From: Asticcacaulis excentricus CB 48
Lineage (GTDB): Bacteria > Pseudomonadota > Alphaproteobacteria > Caulobacterales > Caulobacteraceae
Direction of reading: 5' to 3'
DNA length: 64,000 nucleotides
NCBI RefSeq assembly: GCF_000175215.2
Contig: NC_014817.1
Location: forward strand, 462,501 to 526,500
This document shows positions 55,406 to 64,000 of the stretch, in pieces; position 1 is the stretch's first letter, and the number at the start of each line of letters is the position of its first letter. A model generated the notes under the pieces. That model was given only the letters and a program-made list of their open reading frames with translations, did not search any database and was not told where the DNA came from. A program made the translations under genes and the position numbers.

Positions 55406-58400
55406 ATGAGCGACGGTTTTGTCCATCTGCGGGTACGATCAGCCTATTCCCTTCTGGAAGGCGCGATCAAGGCCTATGATATGGGCAAGCTGGCGGCTAA
55501 GGCGAAGATGCCGGCCATCGCCATCTGTGACCGTGCCAACCTGTTTGGTGCGCTCGAATTTTCTCAGGTGTGTAAAGATACGGGCGTGCAGCCCATTATC
55601 GCCTGCGCTCTGCCGGTCAAGGGGATAGGCGGCACCCTTAGCGACCGATGGGCGAAAACTCCGACTATTGTTCTGATCGTTCAGAACGAGCAGGGCTATC
55701 TCAACCTCACCGAACTTTCGTCCAAAGCCTATCTCGATATTGAGGCGACCGATGAACCGCATGTCCTGTGGGAAGAGGTGGTCAAACGCGCCGAGGGCCT
55801 GATCCTGCTGTCGGGCGGTCCGGACGGTCCGATCAACCCGTTGTTCAAGCAAAACCAGCCCGACGAAGCCAATGCGGCACTGAAGGATATGCATGCGGCC
55901 TTTGGGGACCGCTTTTACATCGAGCTTCAGCGGCACGACGGCTCGCCGCATGGTGGTATCCGCGGGGACTCGGCGGAAAGCGGTCTGGTGCAATTTGCCT
56001 ATGCGCATGGCGTGCCGCTGGTGGCGACCAATGACGCCTACTTTGCCGACCGTGACATGTTCAAGGCGCACGAAGCGCTGCTGTGTATTTCCGATAGCAC
56101 CTTTATGGGCGTGGCCGACCGGCGCAAGGTGACCAAGGATCACTGGCTGAAGCCGCCGCTGCTGATGCGCGAGGTCTTCTCGGATCTGCCCGAAGCCTGC
56201 GACAATACGCTGGAAATCGCACGCCGCTGCGCCTTTTTAGTCAGCAAGCGCGATCCGATCCTGCCGCGTTTTGATACCGGCGCAGGTCGATCGGAAGACG
56301 AAGAACTGGCCTTTCAGGCGCGTGAAGGCCTGAAAATGCGCCTGCAACAGGTCGAACCCGCCTTCCCCGAAGAAGATTACTGGGCGCGTCTCGATCGTGA
56401 GGTGGGCGTCATCCAGAAAATGGGGTTCCCCGGTTACTTCCTGATCGTTTCGGACTTTATCAAATGGGCCAAGGCGCACGACATTCCGGTCGGGCCGGGC
56501 CGGGGCTCGGGGGCCGGTTCGCTGGTCGCGTGGGCACTGACCATCACCGATCTTGACCCGCTGCGCTTTGGTCTACTGTTCGAACGCTTCCTCAATCCGG
56601 AGCGGGTTTCCATGCCCGACTTCGATATCGACTTCTGTCAGGAACGCCGCGAAGAGGTGATCACCTACGTTCAGGAAAAATATGGCCGTGAGCGGGTGGC
56701 GCAGATCATCACCTTCGGTACGCTTCAGGCGCGCGCTGTGCTGCGCGACACAGGCCGCGTGATGCAGTTGCCGCTGGGGCAGGTGGACCGTCTGTGTAAG
56801 ATGGTGCCCAATAACCCGGCCAACCCGACCACACTGGCTCAGGCTGTCGAAATCGAACCCCGTCTGCGCGAAGCCCGCGACGAAGAAGAGTCTGTCGCTA
56901 AGCTGCTGGATACGGCGCTGAAACTCGAAGGCCTGTACCGCAACGCCTCGACCCATGCCGCAGGTATCGTGATCGGCGATCGGTCGCTGACCGAGTTGGT
57001 GCCGCTGTATCGCGATCCACGCTCCGACATTCCGGCGACGCAGTTTAATATGAAGTGGGTCGAGAGCGCTGGTCTGGTCAAGTTCGACTTCCTGGGTCTG
57101 AAGACCCTGACCACGCTGAATCGCGCCTGGCATTATCTGAAAAAGCGCGGGCTTGAGGTCGATTTCTCTACCCTGCCGCTGGATGACAAGATCACCTATG
57201 AGTTGCTGGCGTCAGGTCAGTCGATTGGCGTGTTCCAGCTCGAAAGTCAGGGGATGCGCGATACCCTGCGCAAGATGCGCTGCGGGTCTATCGAGGAAAT
57301 CACCGCGCTGATTTCGCTCTATCGACCGGGTCCGATGGACAATATCGACACCTATGTCGATCGGAAGTTCGGGCGCGCCGACATCGACATGCTCCACCCC
57401 TCTCTGGAGCCGGTTCTGCGGGAAACCTACGGCGTTATTATCTATCAGGAACAGGTGATGCAGATCGCCCAGATCCTGTCGGGTTATAGCCTCGGCGAAG
57501 CCGACCTGCTGCGTCGGGCCATGGGTAAAAAGAAGAAAGAGGAAATGGACTTGCAAAAAGCAAGGTTTATTTCCGGCGCCAAGGAGAAGGGGGTTCCTGA
57601 AAAGCAGTCGGACTCGATCTTCGAACTGGTGAACAAGTTTGCCGGCTATGGCTTCAACAAATCACACGCCGCCGCCTACGCCTTTATTTCGTATCAGACG
57701 GGCTGGCTGAAGGCCAATCATCCGGTCGAATTCTTCGCCGCCAACATGAGTCTCGATATCACCAATACCGACAAGCTGGCGGTATTTTATCAGGACGCGC
57801 GGCAGTTCGGGGTGACCATCCGGCCACCAGATATCAACCGCTCAAAGGCCGATTTCGACGTTGAAAATGGCGAAGTGCTGTATGCGCTTGGGGCCATACG
57901 CAATGTCGGTCTCGAAGCCATGCACAGCGTTGTGGCGGTGCGTGAAGCGGGCGGGCCGTTCAAAGACATTTTCGACTTCCTCGAACGTATCGACCCTAAG
58001 GCGGTCAATAAGCGTGCCATCGAAAATCTGGCGCGGGCCGGGGCCTTTGACTCGATCCATCCCAACCGGGCACAGATTATCCAAAGCGCCGATCTGCTGA
58101 TCGCCCACGCTCAGAGCATGGCCGCTGAACGCGCCTCAGCGCAGGTCAGCCTGTTTGGCACCAATGACTCATCGCGCCCGCGCCTGCCCAACATCCCCAA
58201 GGCCTCCGGTCCGGATGCGCTGGACGAAGAACTGTCAGCCGTTGGTTTTTACCTGTCCGGCCACCCGTTGCAGGACATGGTCGATGTGTTCAAGCGCCGC
58301 AATGTTACCCTGTACGCCGAAGCGCTGGCCCTCGCTCAGGAAGGGCGCGAAGCCTTCCGCATGGCGGGGGTGGTGCGTCGTCGTCAGGAGCGCGCCTCGG

Positions 58401-58834
58401 CCCGCACCGGGGAGAAATTCGCCTTCGTCAACCTTTCGGACCCCAGCGGCGAATATGAGGTGATGTTCCAGCCGGAAGCCCTGCGCAAATACCGTGAGCA
58501 TCTCGAACCTGGTCAGTCGATCCTGCTCAAGGTGCGTTGCAAGGGTTCGGACGGCGAAGTACGCATGTTTGGTGAGTCCGCCGAACCCATGGCCGGAGCC
58601 CTGAAAACCGATGATATGGGACTGCGTTTGACTGTGTCGCCACGTGGCTTTGATGTGGACGCTTTCAAAATGCAATTAGACGCCGCGCGCGGACAGGGGG
58701 GCGAAATCACCCTCCTCAGCGAGATCGACGGACATGAGGTCGAACTGAAAATGCCGCACCGCTACCGTCTGGACGCCAGCCTGCGCGGGGCCTTGAAAGC
58801 GATGAATGGCGTCCTATATTGTGAAGATGTTTAG
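55406..58834 (+). CDS. dnaE: DNA polymerase III alpha subunit
   Basis: Replicative polymerase catalytic subunit (DnaE1). The 1142-residue protein has the N-terminal PHP domain (FVHLRVRSAYSLLEGAI), the palm with catalytic Asp residues in MPDFDIDFCQERREEV, conserved GPGRGSGAGSLVAWAL, helix-hairpin-helix region and a C-terminal OB fold (FRMAGVVRRRQ). The start is supported by GGAGAGG eight bases upstream. It is the growth-essential type, not the error-prone DnaE2. It is separated from lolD by the small ORF region. Confidence 0.98.
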   Translation: MSDGFVHLRVRSAYSLLEGAIKAYDMGKLAAKAKMPAIAICDRANLFGALEFSQVCKDTGVQPIIACALPVKGIGGTLSDRWAKTPTIVLIVQNEQGYLNLTELSSKAYLDIEATDEPHVLWEEVVKRAEGLILLSGGPDGPINPLFKQNQPDEANAALKDMHAAFGDRFYIELQRHDGSPHGGIRGDSAESGLVQFAYAHGVPLVATNDAYFADRDMFKAHEALLCISDSTFMGVADRRKVTKDHWLKPPLLMREVFSDLPEACDNTLEIARRCAFLVSKRDPILPRFDTGAGRSEDEELAFQAREGLKMRLQQVEPAFPEEDYWARLDREVGVIQKMGFPGYFLIVSDFIKWAKAHDIPVGPGRGSGAGSLVAWALTITDLDPLRFGLLFERFLNPERVSMPDFDIDFCQERREEVITYVQEKYGRERVAQIITFGTLQARAVLRDTGRVMQLPLGQVDRLCKMVPNNPANPTTLAQAVEIEPRLREARDEEESVAKLLDTALKLEGLYRNASTHAAGIVIGDRSLTELVPLYRDPRSDIPATQFNMKWVESAGLVKFDFLGLKTLTTLNRAWHYLKKRGLEVDFSTLPLDDKITYELLASGQSIGVFQLESQGMRDTLRKMRCGSIEEITALISLYRPGPMDNIDTYVDRKFGRADIDMLHPSLEPVLRETYGVIIYQEQVMQIAQILSGYSLGEADLLRRAMGKKKKEEMDLQKARFISGAKEKGVPEKQSDSIFELVNKFAGYGFNKSHAAAYAFISYQTGWLKANHPVEFFAANMSLDITNTDKLAVFYQDARQFGVTIRPPDINRSKADFDVENGEVLYALGAIRNVGLEAMHSVVAVREAGGPFKDIFDFLERIDPKAVNKRAIENLARAGAFDSIHPNRAQIIQSADLLIAHAQSMAAERASAQVSLFGTNDSSRPRLPNIPKASGPDALDEELSAVGFYLSGHPLQDMVDVFKRRNVTLYAEALALAQEGREAFRMAGVVRRRQERASARTGEKFAFVNLSDPSGEYEVMFQPEALRKYREHLEPGQSILLKVRCKGSDGEVRMFGESAEPMAGALKTDDMGLRLTVSPRGFDVDAFKMQLDAARGQGGEITLLSEIDGHEVELKMPHRYRLDASLRGALKAMNGVLYCEDV

Positions 58835-59067
58835 GAGAGGCGAGAGCGGTCTGATCGCTGTCATGGTCTCTTCGGGCGCAATTTCCCCCCAAAATCACTT
58901 GATTTTTGTGTCGATTGTGCCTAGTTGCGCACCATCTCACACGCGGATACGCGGGGGGATGTTGTCTGTGCTTTGAATTTCAATGATTTTCAAAGCGTCT
59001 GGCTTCATCCGACCGTTCCGAGGTTTCGGCTTGCCGAGGCTTTTTTCATCTGCGGAGGTCTATCGGA
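58835..59067 (+). promoter_or_regulatory. Leader region between dnaE and rpsB
   Basis: 233 bases with no gene. It includes TTGATT (58899-58904) with a poor -10 17 bases later, and a GC-rich stretch with repeated CCGAGG followed by GCTTTTTTC at about 59011-59047, possibly an attenuator. I could not build a convincing single fold. It ends in CGGAGG (59053-59058), the site of the short upstream ORF. Confidence 0.4.
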
Positions 59068-59100
59068 ATGAAAAGGAAATCTACTCATGGCTATGCCTGA
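59068..59100 (+). CDS. Ten-codon upstream ORF overlapping the rpsB start
   Basis: ATG at 59068 begins MKRKSTHGYA and stops at 59098-59100. Its ribosome-binding site (GGAGG at 59054-59058, nine-base spacing) is stronger than that of rpsB (AAGGA at 59073-59077), which lies inside this ORF. It overlaps rpsB by 14 bases in another frame. Ribosomes on it would cover or expose the rpsB start, so a regulatory role is plausible. It could also be chance. Confidence 0.4.
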   Translation: MKRKSTHGYA

Positions 59101-59854
59101 ACTGTCTATGCGCGCCCTGCTCGAAGCCGGTGCCCACTTTGGTCACCAGACCCACCGCTGGAACCCGAAGATGGAGCGTTACCTCTTCGGTTCGCGTTCC
59201 AACATCCACATCATCGACCTGTCGCAAACCCTGCCGCTGCTGCATCAGGCCCTGCTGAAGGTGCGTGAAGTCGCCGCCAACGGCGGTCGTGTTCTGTTTG
59301 TCGGCACCAAGCGTCAGGCCGCTGGTCCGGTCGCCGTAGCGGCCAAGCGTTCGGCTCAGTATTACGTCAACCACCGCTGGCTCGGCGGCACGCTGACCAA
59401 TTGGCGCACCATTTCGGGTTCGATCGCGCGTCTGCGTGAACTGGAACAGGTCATGGAAAACCCGGTTGGCCGTTCCAAGAAGGAACTGCTGACCCTGACG
59501 CGCGAGCGTGACAAGCTGGAGCTGTCGCTGGGCGGTATCAAGGACATGGGCGGCATTCCGGACCTGATGTTCGTGATCGACACCAACAAGGAAGCGATCG
59601 CCATTCAGGAAGCCCGCAAGCTGAACATCCCGGTGATCGGTATCCTCGACTCGAACTCCGATCCGGACGGCATCACCTTCCCGGTTCCGGGCAATGACGA
59701 CGCCGCGCGCGCCCTGCAACTGTATTGCGATCTGATCGCTGACGCCGTGCTCGACGGTCTGGCCGCGGGTCAGTCGGCTTCGGGTATCGACCTCGGCGCG
59801 TCGGAGGCTCCGATCGAGCCCGCGCTGATCGCCGAAGAAACCGGCGAAGCCTAA
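59087..59854 (+). CDS. rpsB: 30S ribosomal protein S2
   Basis: Small-subunit protein near the mRNA exit; it docks S1. 255 residues with signatures MRALLEAGAHFGHQTHRWNPKM and VIDTNKEAIAIQEARKLNIPVIGILDSN. The ATG at 59087 gives MAMPELS; a second ATG two codons on is possible. It precedes tsf in the usual order, with a terminator-like hairpin in the 185-base gap. Confidence 0.98.
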   Translation: MAMPELSMRALLEAGAHFGHQTHRWNPKMERYLFGSRSNIHIIDLSQTLPLLHQALLKVREVAANGGRVLFVGTKRQAAGPVAVAAKRSAQYYVNHRWLGGTLTNWRTISGSIARLRELEQVMENPVGRSKKELLTLTRERDKLELSLGGIKDMGGIPDLMFVIDTNKEAIAIQEARKLNIPVIGILDSNSDPDGITFPVPGNDDAARALQLYCDLIADAVLDGLAAGQSASGIDLGASEAPIEPALIAEETGEA

Positions 59855-59981
59855 TCTGCTCAGGATTACCGGCAACGGGGCCTGACCACTGGATTTGCGG
59901 AGGCAAATTCAGGTCTTGATGAAAGATACCGCTTCAACCGTTTGAAGTGCGGGTCAGGTTTCGTTGTTACGTATTTGTCAT

Positions 59982-60017
59982 ACCCTCGGGCTATTGAGCC
60001 GCCGAGGGTTAACTTTT
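59982..60017 (+). terminator. Hairpin between rpsB and tsf
   Basis: ACCCTCGG (59982-59989) pairs with CCGAGGGT (60002-60009), with GGCT..AGCC extending into the loop, then TTTTT at 60013-60017. It could partly end the rpsB transcript before tsf. A bulged hairpin (CCTGA..ATTTGC / GCAAAT..TCAGG, 59881-59912) lies upstream. Confidence 0.7.
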
Positions 60018-60039
60018 TAGAGATTTATGGAGGAATTCC

Positions 60040-60942
60040 ATGGCTGAGATCACCGCCGCTCTCGTTAAGGAACTGCGCGAAAAGTCCGGCGCCGGCATGA
60101 TGGACTGCAAGAAGGCTCTATCGGAAAACGATGGCAACGTCGAAGCCTCGATGGACTGGCTGCGTACCAAGGGCCTGTCCAAGGCCGCCAAGAAGGCCGA
60201 CCGCGTCGCCGCCGAAGGTCTGGTGGCCGTGGCCTCTTCGGGCACCACCGCTGTGGCCGTCGAAGTCAACGCTGAAACCGACTTCGTGTCGCGCAACGAG
60301 CTGTTCCAGAACCTGGCCCGCAATGCGGCTCAGGCCGGTCTCGCTGCGGCTGACGTCGAAGGCGTGCAAGCGGCTATCAACGACGAAATCACCAACCTGA
60401 TCGCCAATATCGGTGAAAACATGGTGGCCCGTCGTATGGCCAAGCACAGCGTTTCGCAAGGCGTGGTGTCGTCCTACATCCACAACGCGATTGCCCCGAA
60501 CCTGGGCCGTATCGCTGTTCTGGTGGCCGTTGAGTCTGCCGGCGACGCCGAAGCCCTGAACGACATGGGCCGCAAGATCGCCATGCACATCGCCGCCACC
60601 CAGCCGCTGTCGCTGTCGTCTGACGACCTCGATCCGGCCGCCGTGGAGCGTGAGCGCACCGTTCTGACCGAAAAGGCGCGCGAGGAAGGCAAGCCGGAAG
60701 CCATGATTGCCAAGATCGTTGACGGCCAGATATCGAAGTTCCAGCGCGAAGTCGTGCTGCTTGAGCAGCCCTTCGTCATGAACCCGGATCAGACCGTGAA
60801 GCAACTGATCGCCGACACGGCCAAGGCGCTCGGCACCGACGTCACCGTGACCGGCTTCACCCGTCTCGCCCTCGGCGAAGGCGTGGAAAAGAAGGTCGAT
60901 GACTTCGCCGCCGAAGTCGCCTCGATGATGAATCAAGGCTAA
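60040..60942 (+). CDS. tsf: Elongation factor Ts
   Basis: Exchanges GDP for GTP on EF-Tu. 300 residues with the N-terminal UBA-like helix bundle, the TDFVAR-like ETDFVSRNELF and the LREKSGAGMMDCKKAL signature. TGGAGGAATTCC gives a strong ribosome-binding site directly before the ATG. Confidence 0.98.
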   Translation: MAEITAALVKELREKSGAGMMDCKKALSENDGNVEASMDWLRTKGLSKAAKKADRVAAEGLVAVASSGTTAVAVEVNAETDFVSRNELFQNLARNAAQAGLAAADVEGVQAAINDEITNLIANIGENMVARRMAKHSVSQGVVSSYIHNAIAPNLGRIAVLVAVESAGDAEALNDMGRKIAMHIAATQPLSLSSDDLDPAAVERERTVLTEKAREEGKPEAMIAKIVDGQISKFQREVVLLEQPFVMNPDQTVKQLIADTAKALGTDVTVTGFTRLALGEGVEKKVDDFAAEVASMMNQG

Positions 60943-60996
60943 GGCAGAAAAAGGGAACTCAGCCCGTGGCTTGATTTCCCGACCTATGCACGGTTT

Positions 60997-61029
60997 AAGG
61001 GCGCAGCATCGCAAGGTGTCTGCGCCCTT
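60997..61029 (+). terminator. Hairpin between tsf and pyrH
   Basis: AAGGGCGCA (60997-61005) pairs with TGCGCCCTT (61021-61029) around a 15-base loop, followed by only TTT counting one T of the stem. A weak terminator. Confidence 0.5.
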
Positions 61030-61111
61030 TGACTGTTCAAAGAGAGAAATCTCGGCTAGAGCAGGCGACACTACGCCACTACCCCCATCTGATTCATCTG
61101 AAGGGCCTTCC

Positions 61112-61843
61112 ATGTCTTCGTCCAACGTCCCCACCTATAAACGCATTCTCCTCAAGATCTCCGGTGAGGTCCTTATGGGCGAGCAGGGGTTCGGCATCGA
61201 CATGAACACCGTCAAGGCGGTGGCCGAGGAAGTGGCCGAAGTGGCCGGCATGGGCGTCGAGCTGTGTCTGGTCATCGGCGGGGGCAACATTTTCCGGGGT
61301 CTATCCAAGGCGGCGGTGGGTATGGAACGCTCCTCGGCGGACTATATGGGGATGCTGGCGACGGTGATGAACGCGCTGGCCATGCAGAATGCGCTGGAAA
61401 AGCTGGGCGTAAGCACGCGCGTGCAGTCGGCCATCCAGATGAATGCCGTCTGTGAGCCCTTTGTGCACCGTCGGGCGCAACGCCATCTGGAAAAAGGTCG
61501 TGTGGTGATCTTTGCGGCAGGTCTGGGCGCACCCTATTTCACCACGGATACGGCGGCGGCCCTGCGCGCGGCGGAAATGCGTTGCGACGCCCTGTTCAAG
61601 GGCACGTCGGTCGATGGCGTCTATACGGCTGACCCCAAAAAGGACGCTACGGCGACACGTTATGAGTCGCTGGACTATATGGAGGTTCTGTCGAAGGACC
61701 TGCGCGTCATGGATGCCTCGGCGGTTTCGTTGATGCGCGAAAACGGCATTCCGATTGTTGTCTTCTCGATCCGTGAACCGGGCGGCCTGCGCAAGGTCAT
61801 CACGGGGCAGGGGGTACATACGGTCATTTCCGGGCAGGCCTGA
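61112..61843 (+). CDS. pyrH: Uridylate kinase PyrH
   Basis: Hexameric bacterial UMP kinase for UDP synthesis. 243 residues with ILLKISGEVLMG, VIGGGNIFRG and the YTADPKKDATATRYESL region of amino-acid-kinase fold UMP kinases. The ATG at 61112 (MSSSNVPTYKRILLKISGE) is preceded by AAGG; the frame is open 47 codons further upstream, but that part has no family similarity. It lies between tsf and frr, as usual. Confidence 0.97.
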   Translation: MSSSNVPTYKRILLKISGEVLMGEQGFGIDMNTVKAVAEEVAEVAGMGVELCLVIGGGNIFRGLSKAAVGMERSSADYMGMLATVMNALAMQNALEKLGVSTRVQSAIQMNAVCEPFVHRRAQRHLEKGRVVIFAAGLGAPYFTTDTAAALRAAEMRCDALFKGTSVDGVYTADPKKDATATRYESLDYMEVLSKDLRVMDASAVSLMRENGIPIVVFSIREPGGLRKVITGQGVHTVISGQA

Positions 61844-61926
61844 ACGCCTGTATGATAGTGTTCTAACGCGCGTCTTTCCGACGGGGTAACCCCTTCCGGA
61901 GAACGCTCCAATACAGAGATACCAAG

Positions 61927-62484
61927 ATGAGCAAGCCTGATCTCAACAAGTACAAGGACCGCATGGACAAGTCCGTGACGGCGCTCAAGGACGATTTCGG
62001 CGGTCTGCGCACCGGCCGTGCCTCGGCGGGCCTGCTGGAAGGCATTACGGTTGATGCCTACGGCTCCGCTATGTCGATCCTGTCCTGCGCCGCTATTTCG
62101 GTGCCGGAACCGCGCATGATCAGCGTCAATGTCTGGGACAAGGGGCTGGTCGTGTCGGTCGAAAAGGCCATCCGCAATTCGGGTCTGGGCCTGAACCCGG
62201 TTACCGACGGTCAGACCCTGCGCGTGCCGATCCCGCCGCTGACTGAGGAGCGCCGCAAGGAGTTGGCCAAGATCGCGGGCAAGTACGCGGAAGAAAAGCG
62301 CGTGGCTGTGCGCAACGTGCGCCGTGACGCCAATGACGAGCTGAAGAAGGCCGAAAAGGACTCTCTGATCTCCGAAGACGAACAGAAGAAAATGACCACC
62401 GAGGTCCAGAAGTTCACCGATGAGGCCATCAAGCGCATCGACGAGATGCTGAAGGTCAAGGAAGCGGAGATCATGCAGGTCTAA
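61927..62484 (+). CDS. frr: Ribosome recycling factor
   Basis: Splits post-termination ribosomes with EF-G. 185 residues; the long helices and signatures GLRTGRASAGLLEGI and GLNPVTDGQTLRVPIPPLTEERRKEL are clear. The length is standard. It lies 83 bases after pyrH and 81 before uppS. Confidence 0.98.
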   Translation: MSKPDLNKYKDRMDKSVTALKDDFGGLRTGRASAGLLEGITVDAYGSAMSILSCAAISVPEPRMISVNVWDKGLVVSVEKAIRNSGLGLNPVTDGQTLRVPIPPLTEERRKELAKIAGKYAEEKRVAVRNVRRDANDELKKAEKDSLISEDEQKKMTTEVQKFTDEAIKRIDEMLKVKEAEIMQV

Positions 62485-62565
62485 GGACCTGCACCACGCT
62501 CGGTGCCTAAGGCCGGGCTTTTGTGTGTATTGCCCCTTCTGTCGTTTTTAGGAAAGTGTCCCTTT

Positions 62566-63324
62566 ATGCCCTCAGGGCCGGATTATATCGGTACAGGTGC
62601 CGCTCCGGTACCACTGCACGTCGCCATCATCATGGATGGCAACGGGCGCTGGGCCAAGGCGCGCCGTCAGATACGCACCTTCGGCCATAAGGCGGGTGTG
62701 GAGGCATTGCGCAAAACGATCACGGCCGCGCCGCATCTGGGCGTGACGCATCTGACGGTGTTCGCTTTCTCGACGGAGAACTGGCGGCGGCCGGCGACCG
62801 AAGTGTCCGACCTGATGGGGCTGCTCAAGGCCTTCATCCGTTCGGATATGGACCGTCTGGCGCGCGATGGGGTCTGTGTGCGCATTATCGGCGACCGGGC
62901 GGGTCTGCCGGTCGATATCCGTGAGTGTGTGGACGAGGCGCACCAGCGCACGCAACACAATAGCCGCTTCTTCCTGCAGGTGGCGCTCAATTACGGCGCG
63001 CAGGCCGATATTCTCGAGGCGGCCAAAACCTTCGCCCGGCAAGTGAAGGCCGGTGAGGCGGCGCTTGAGGACCTGACGGCGGAACGCTTTGGCGGGCTCT
63101 TGTCCACCTCAGGCTTGCCACCGCTGGATCTTTTGATCCGCACGTCCGGGGAACACCGGCTGTCGAACTTCCTGCTATGGGAAGCGGCCTACGCCGAATT
63201 TGTGTTTCAGGACGTGTTGTGGCCGGACTATGACGGCGAGGCGCTGAAGGCGGCGCTGGACGAATTCCGCCGGCGCGAGCGTCGCTTCGGCGCGGTTGAG
63301 GCCAGTGATGTCGCTTCCGTCTGA
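62566..63324 (+). CDS. uppS: Undecaprenyl diphosphate synthase UppS
   Basis: Makes the C55 lipid carrier of peptidoglycan and polysaccharide synthesis from FPP and IPP. 252 residues with the catalytic HVAIIMDGNGRWAKAR (Asp24), the FAFSTENWRRP segment and the IPP-binding IRTSGEHRLSNFLLWEAAY. The ATG at 62566 follows AGGAAAG; the frame extends upstream to 62503 without similarity. It overlaps cdsA by 17 bases. Confidence 0.97.
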   Translation: MPSGPDYIGTGAAPVPLHVAIIMDGNGRWAKARRQIRTFGHKAGVEALRKTITAAPHLGVTHLTVFAFSTENWRRPATEVSDLMGLLKAFIRSDMDRLARDGVCVRIIGDRAGLPVDIRECVDEAHQRTQHNSRFFLQVALNYGAQADILEAAKTFARQVKAGEAALEDLTAERFGGLLSTSGLPPLDLLIRTSGEHRLSNFLLWEAAYAEFVFQDVLWPDYDGEALKAALDEFRRRERRFGAVEASDVASV

Positions 63325-64000
63325 CGCGAAACCGAAAAAAACCTCACGTGAACTTCTGTTTCGCATCGCCTCGGCGGCGGTGCTGATCCCGATTGTGCTG
63401 CTGATTATCGCCTATGGCAACTGGGCCTTTTTGCTGCTGCTGAGCGTCGGGGTGGCCTTGCTGGCGATTGAATGGGGGGCGATGGCGGCCCCTCAGTTAT
63501 CGAGCCGCATGGCCGTCGCCATCAGTCTGGCCATTCTGGGCGGGGTGTTTACCGTCTATCTGTTCAACATGCTGGCCGGACTGGCGGTGCTGGCTTTAGG
63601 TGCCATCTGTGCGGGCTTTTATTTCCGCTACCTGAAAGGGCCGCACCTCGATGCCGCTTACGGGGCCTTTTACATAGGCTGGCCGGCTCTGGTGCTCATC
63701 TGGCTGCGTGAGACGCATAACGGCGTCTATTGGGTTTTTTTCGCCTTCCTGATCGCCTGGGCGGCGGACAGTGCCGCCTATCTGGTGGGCAAGCTGGTGG
63801 GCGGGCCCAAGCTGTGGCGCAAATATTCGCCCAACAAGACCTGGTCAGGCTTTGCCGGGGGCATGATCGCCGGGATGCTGACCGCCGGGACGCTGGCCGA
63901 CCTAACGAAGCTCTTTCAGTCGAGTACGGCGGCGCTGATTGTTGGCCTTCTGGTGGCCTTTGCCACCATGGGCGGTGATTTATGGGAGTCCATGCTTAAG
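63308..64000 (+). CDS. cdsA: Phosphatidate cytidylyltransferase CdsA, cut by window end
   Basis: Makes CDP-diacylglycerol, precursor of all phospholipids, at the inner membrane. The frame from ATG 63308 stays open for 231 codons to the window edge, so the 3' end is missing. It shows about six hydrophobic segments and, near the end, the family signature: SPNKTWSGFAGGM then GGDLWESMLK, with the catalytic Asp. GAGG is six bases upstream of the ATG, inside the end of uppS. The order uppS-cdsA is the standard one; dxr is expected next. Confidence 0.95.
   Translation, partial: MSLPSDAKPKKTSRELLFRIASAAVLIPIVLLIIAYGNWAFLLLLSVGVALLAIEWGAMAAPQLSSRMAVAISLAILGGVFTVYLFNMLAGLAVLALGAICAGFYFRYLKGPHLDAAYGAFYIGWPALVLIWLRETHNGVYWVFFAFLIAWAADSAAYLVGKLVGGPKLWRKYSPNKTWSGFAGGMIAGMLTAGTLADLTKLFQSSTAALIVGLLVAFATMGGDLWESMLK

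Overview
The window is a chromosomal segment of an alphaproteobacterium, most likely of the Caulobacterales; I lean to Caulobacteraceae, perhaps an Asticcacaulis- or Brevundimonas-like organism. This rests on the gene content and order (nuoA-N followed by birA-coaX-rnj; short bacterial-type proS next to DUF1467; fabD-fabG-acpP-fabF-mltG-yicC-gmk; rpsB-tsf-pyrH-frr-uppS-cdsA), on high-GC codon use, and on Caulobacterales-style intergenic repeats. The genus is an inference. There is no prophage, insertion sequence, integrase or CRISPR array; nearly everything is core metabolism and cell-envelope machinery.

Layout. 0-6.4 kb: fatty-acid synthesis (fabD, fabG, acpP, fabF) running into mltG, a YicC-type endoribonuclease and guanylate kinase. 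6.4-8.5 kb, minus strand: lipoprotein cytochrome c, a small unknown protein and a threonine aldolase. 8.9-12.2 kb: lon protease behind a heat-shock-like promoter, HU, and tRNA-Val followed by degenerate copies of its own 3' end. 12.3-16.4 kb, minus strand: a one-TM protein, a large autotransporter and two identical tRNA-Asp genes. 16.7-32.2 kb: the complete complex I operon nuoA-N, carrying two extra membrane-protein genes (between nuoD/nuoE and nuoF/nuoG), then birA, coaX and RNase J (to 35.4 kb).

35.4-37.8 kb: an intergenic region made almost wholly of inverted repeats, then class I PHA synthase (minus). 38-41.5 kb: a secreted small protein, class II fructose bisphosphatase, recJ and two identical tRNA-Glu genes. 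41.7-47.1 kb: double cold-shock-domain protein, glutamine cyclotransferase, DUF192 lipoprotein, tRNA-Pro with a hairpin-dense non-coding module behind it, L,D-transpeptidase-type protein, small membrane proteins, heme A synthase. 47.3-51.7 kb: PhoX-like TAT-exported protein (minus), rplM-rpsI, argC, two small membrane proteins. 51.8-58.8 kb: proS, a single LolC/E-type permease with LolD, a 28-codon small ORF, and dnaE. 59-64 kb: rpsB, tsf, pyrH, frr, uppS and the 5' part of cdsA, which runs off the window.

Functionally this is a growth-linked region: membrane lipid supply (fab, uppS, cdsA), peptidoglycan handling (mltG, L,D-transpeptidase), lipoprotein export (lol), respiration (nuo, ctaA, cytochrome c), translation (rplM, rpsI, rpsB, tsf, frr, tRNAs) and replication (dnaE). 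The parts that known gene families do not explain are mostly non-coding: a family of stem-loops placed just after stop codons, long inverted repeats with a 9-nt internal period, two tRNA genes followed by copies of their own 3' ends, and two short upstream reading frames at dnaE and rpsB.
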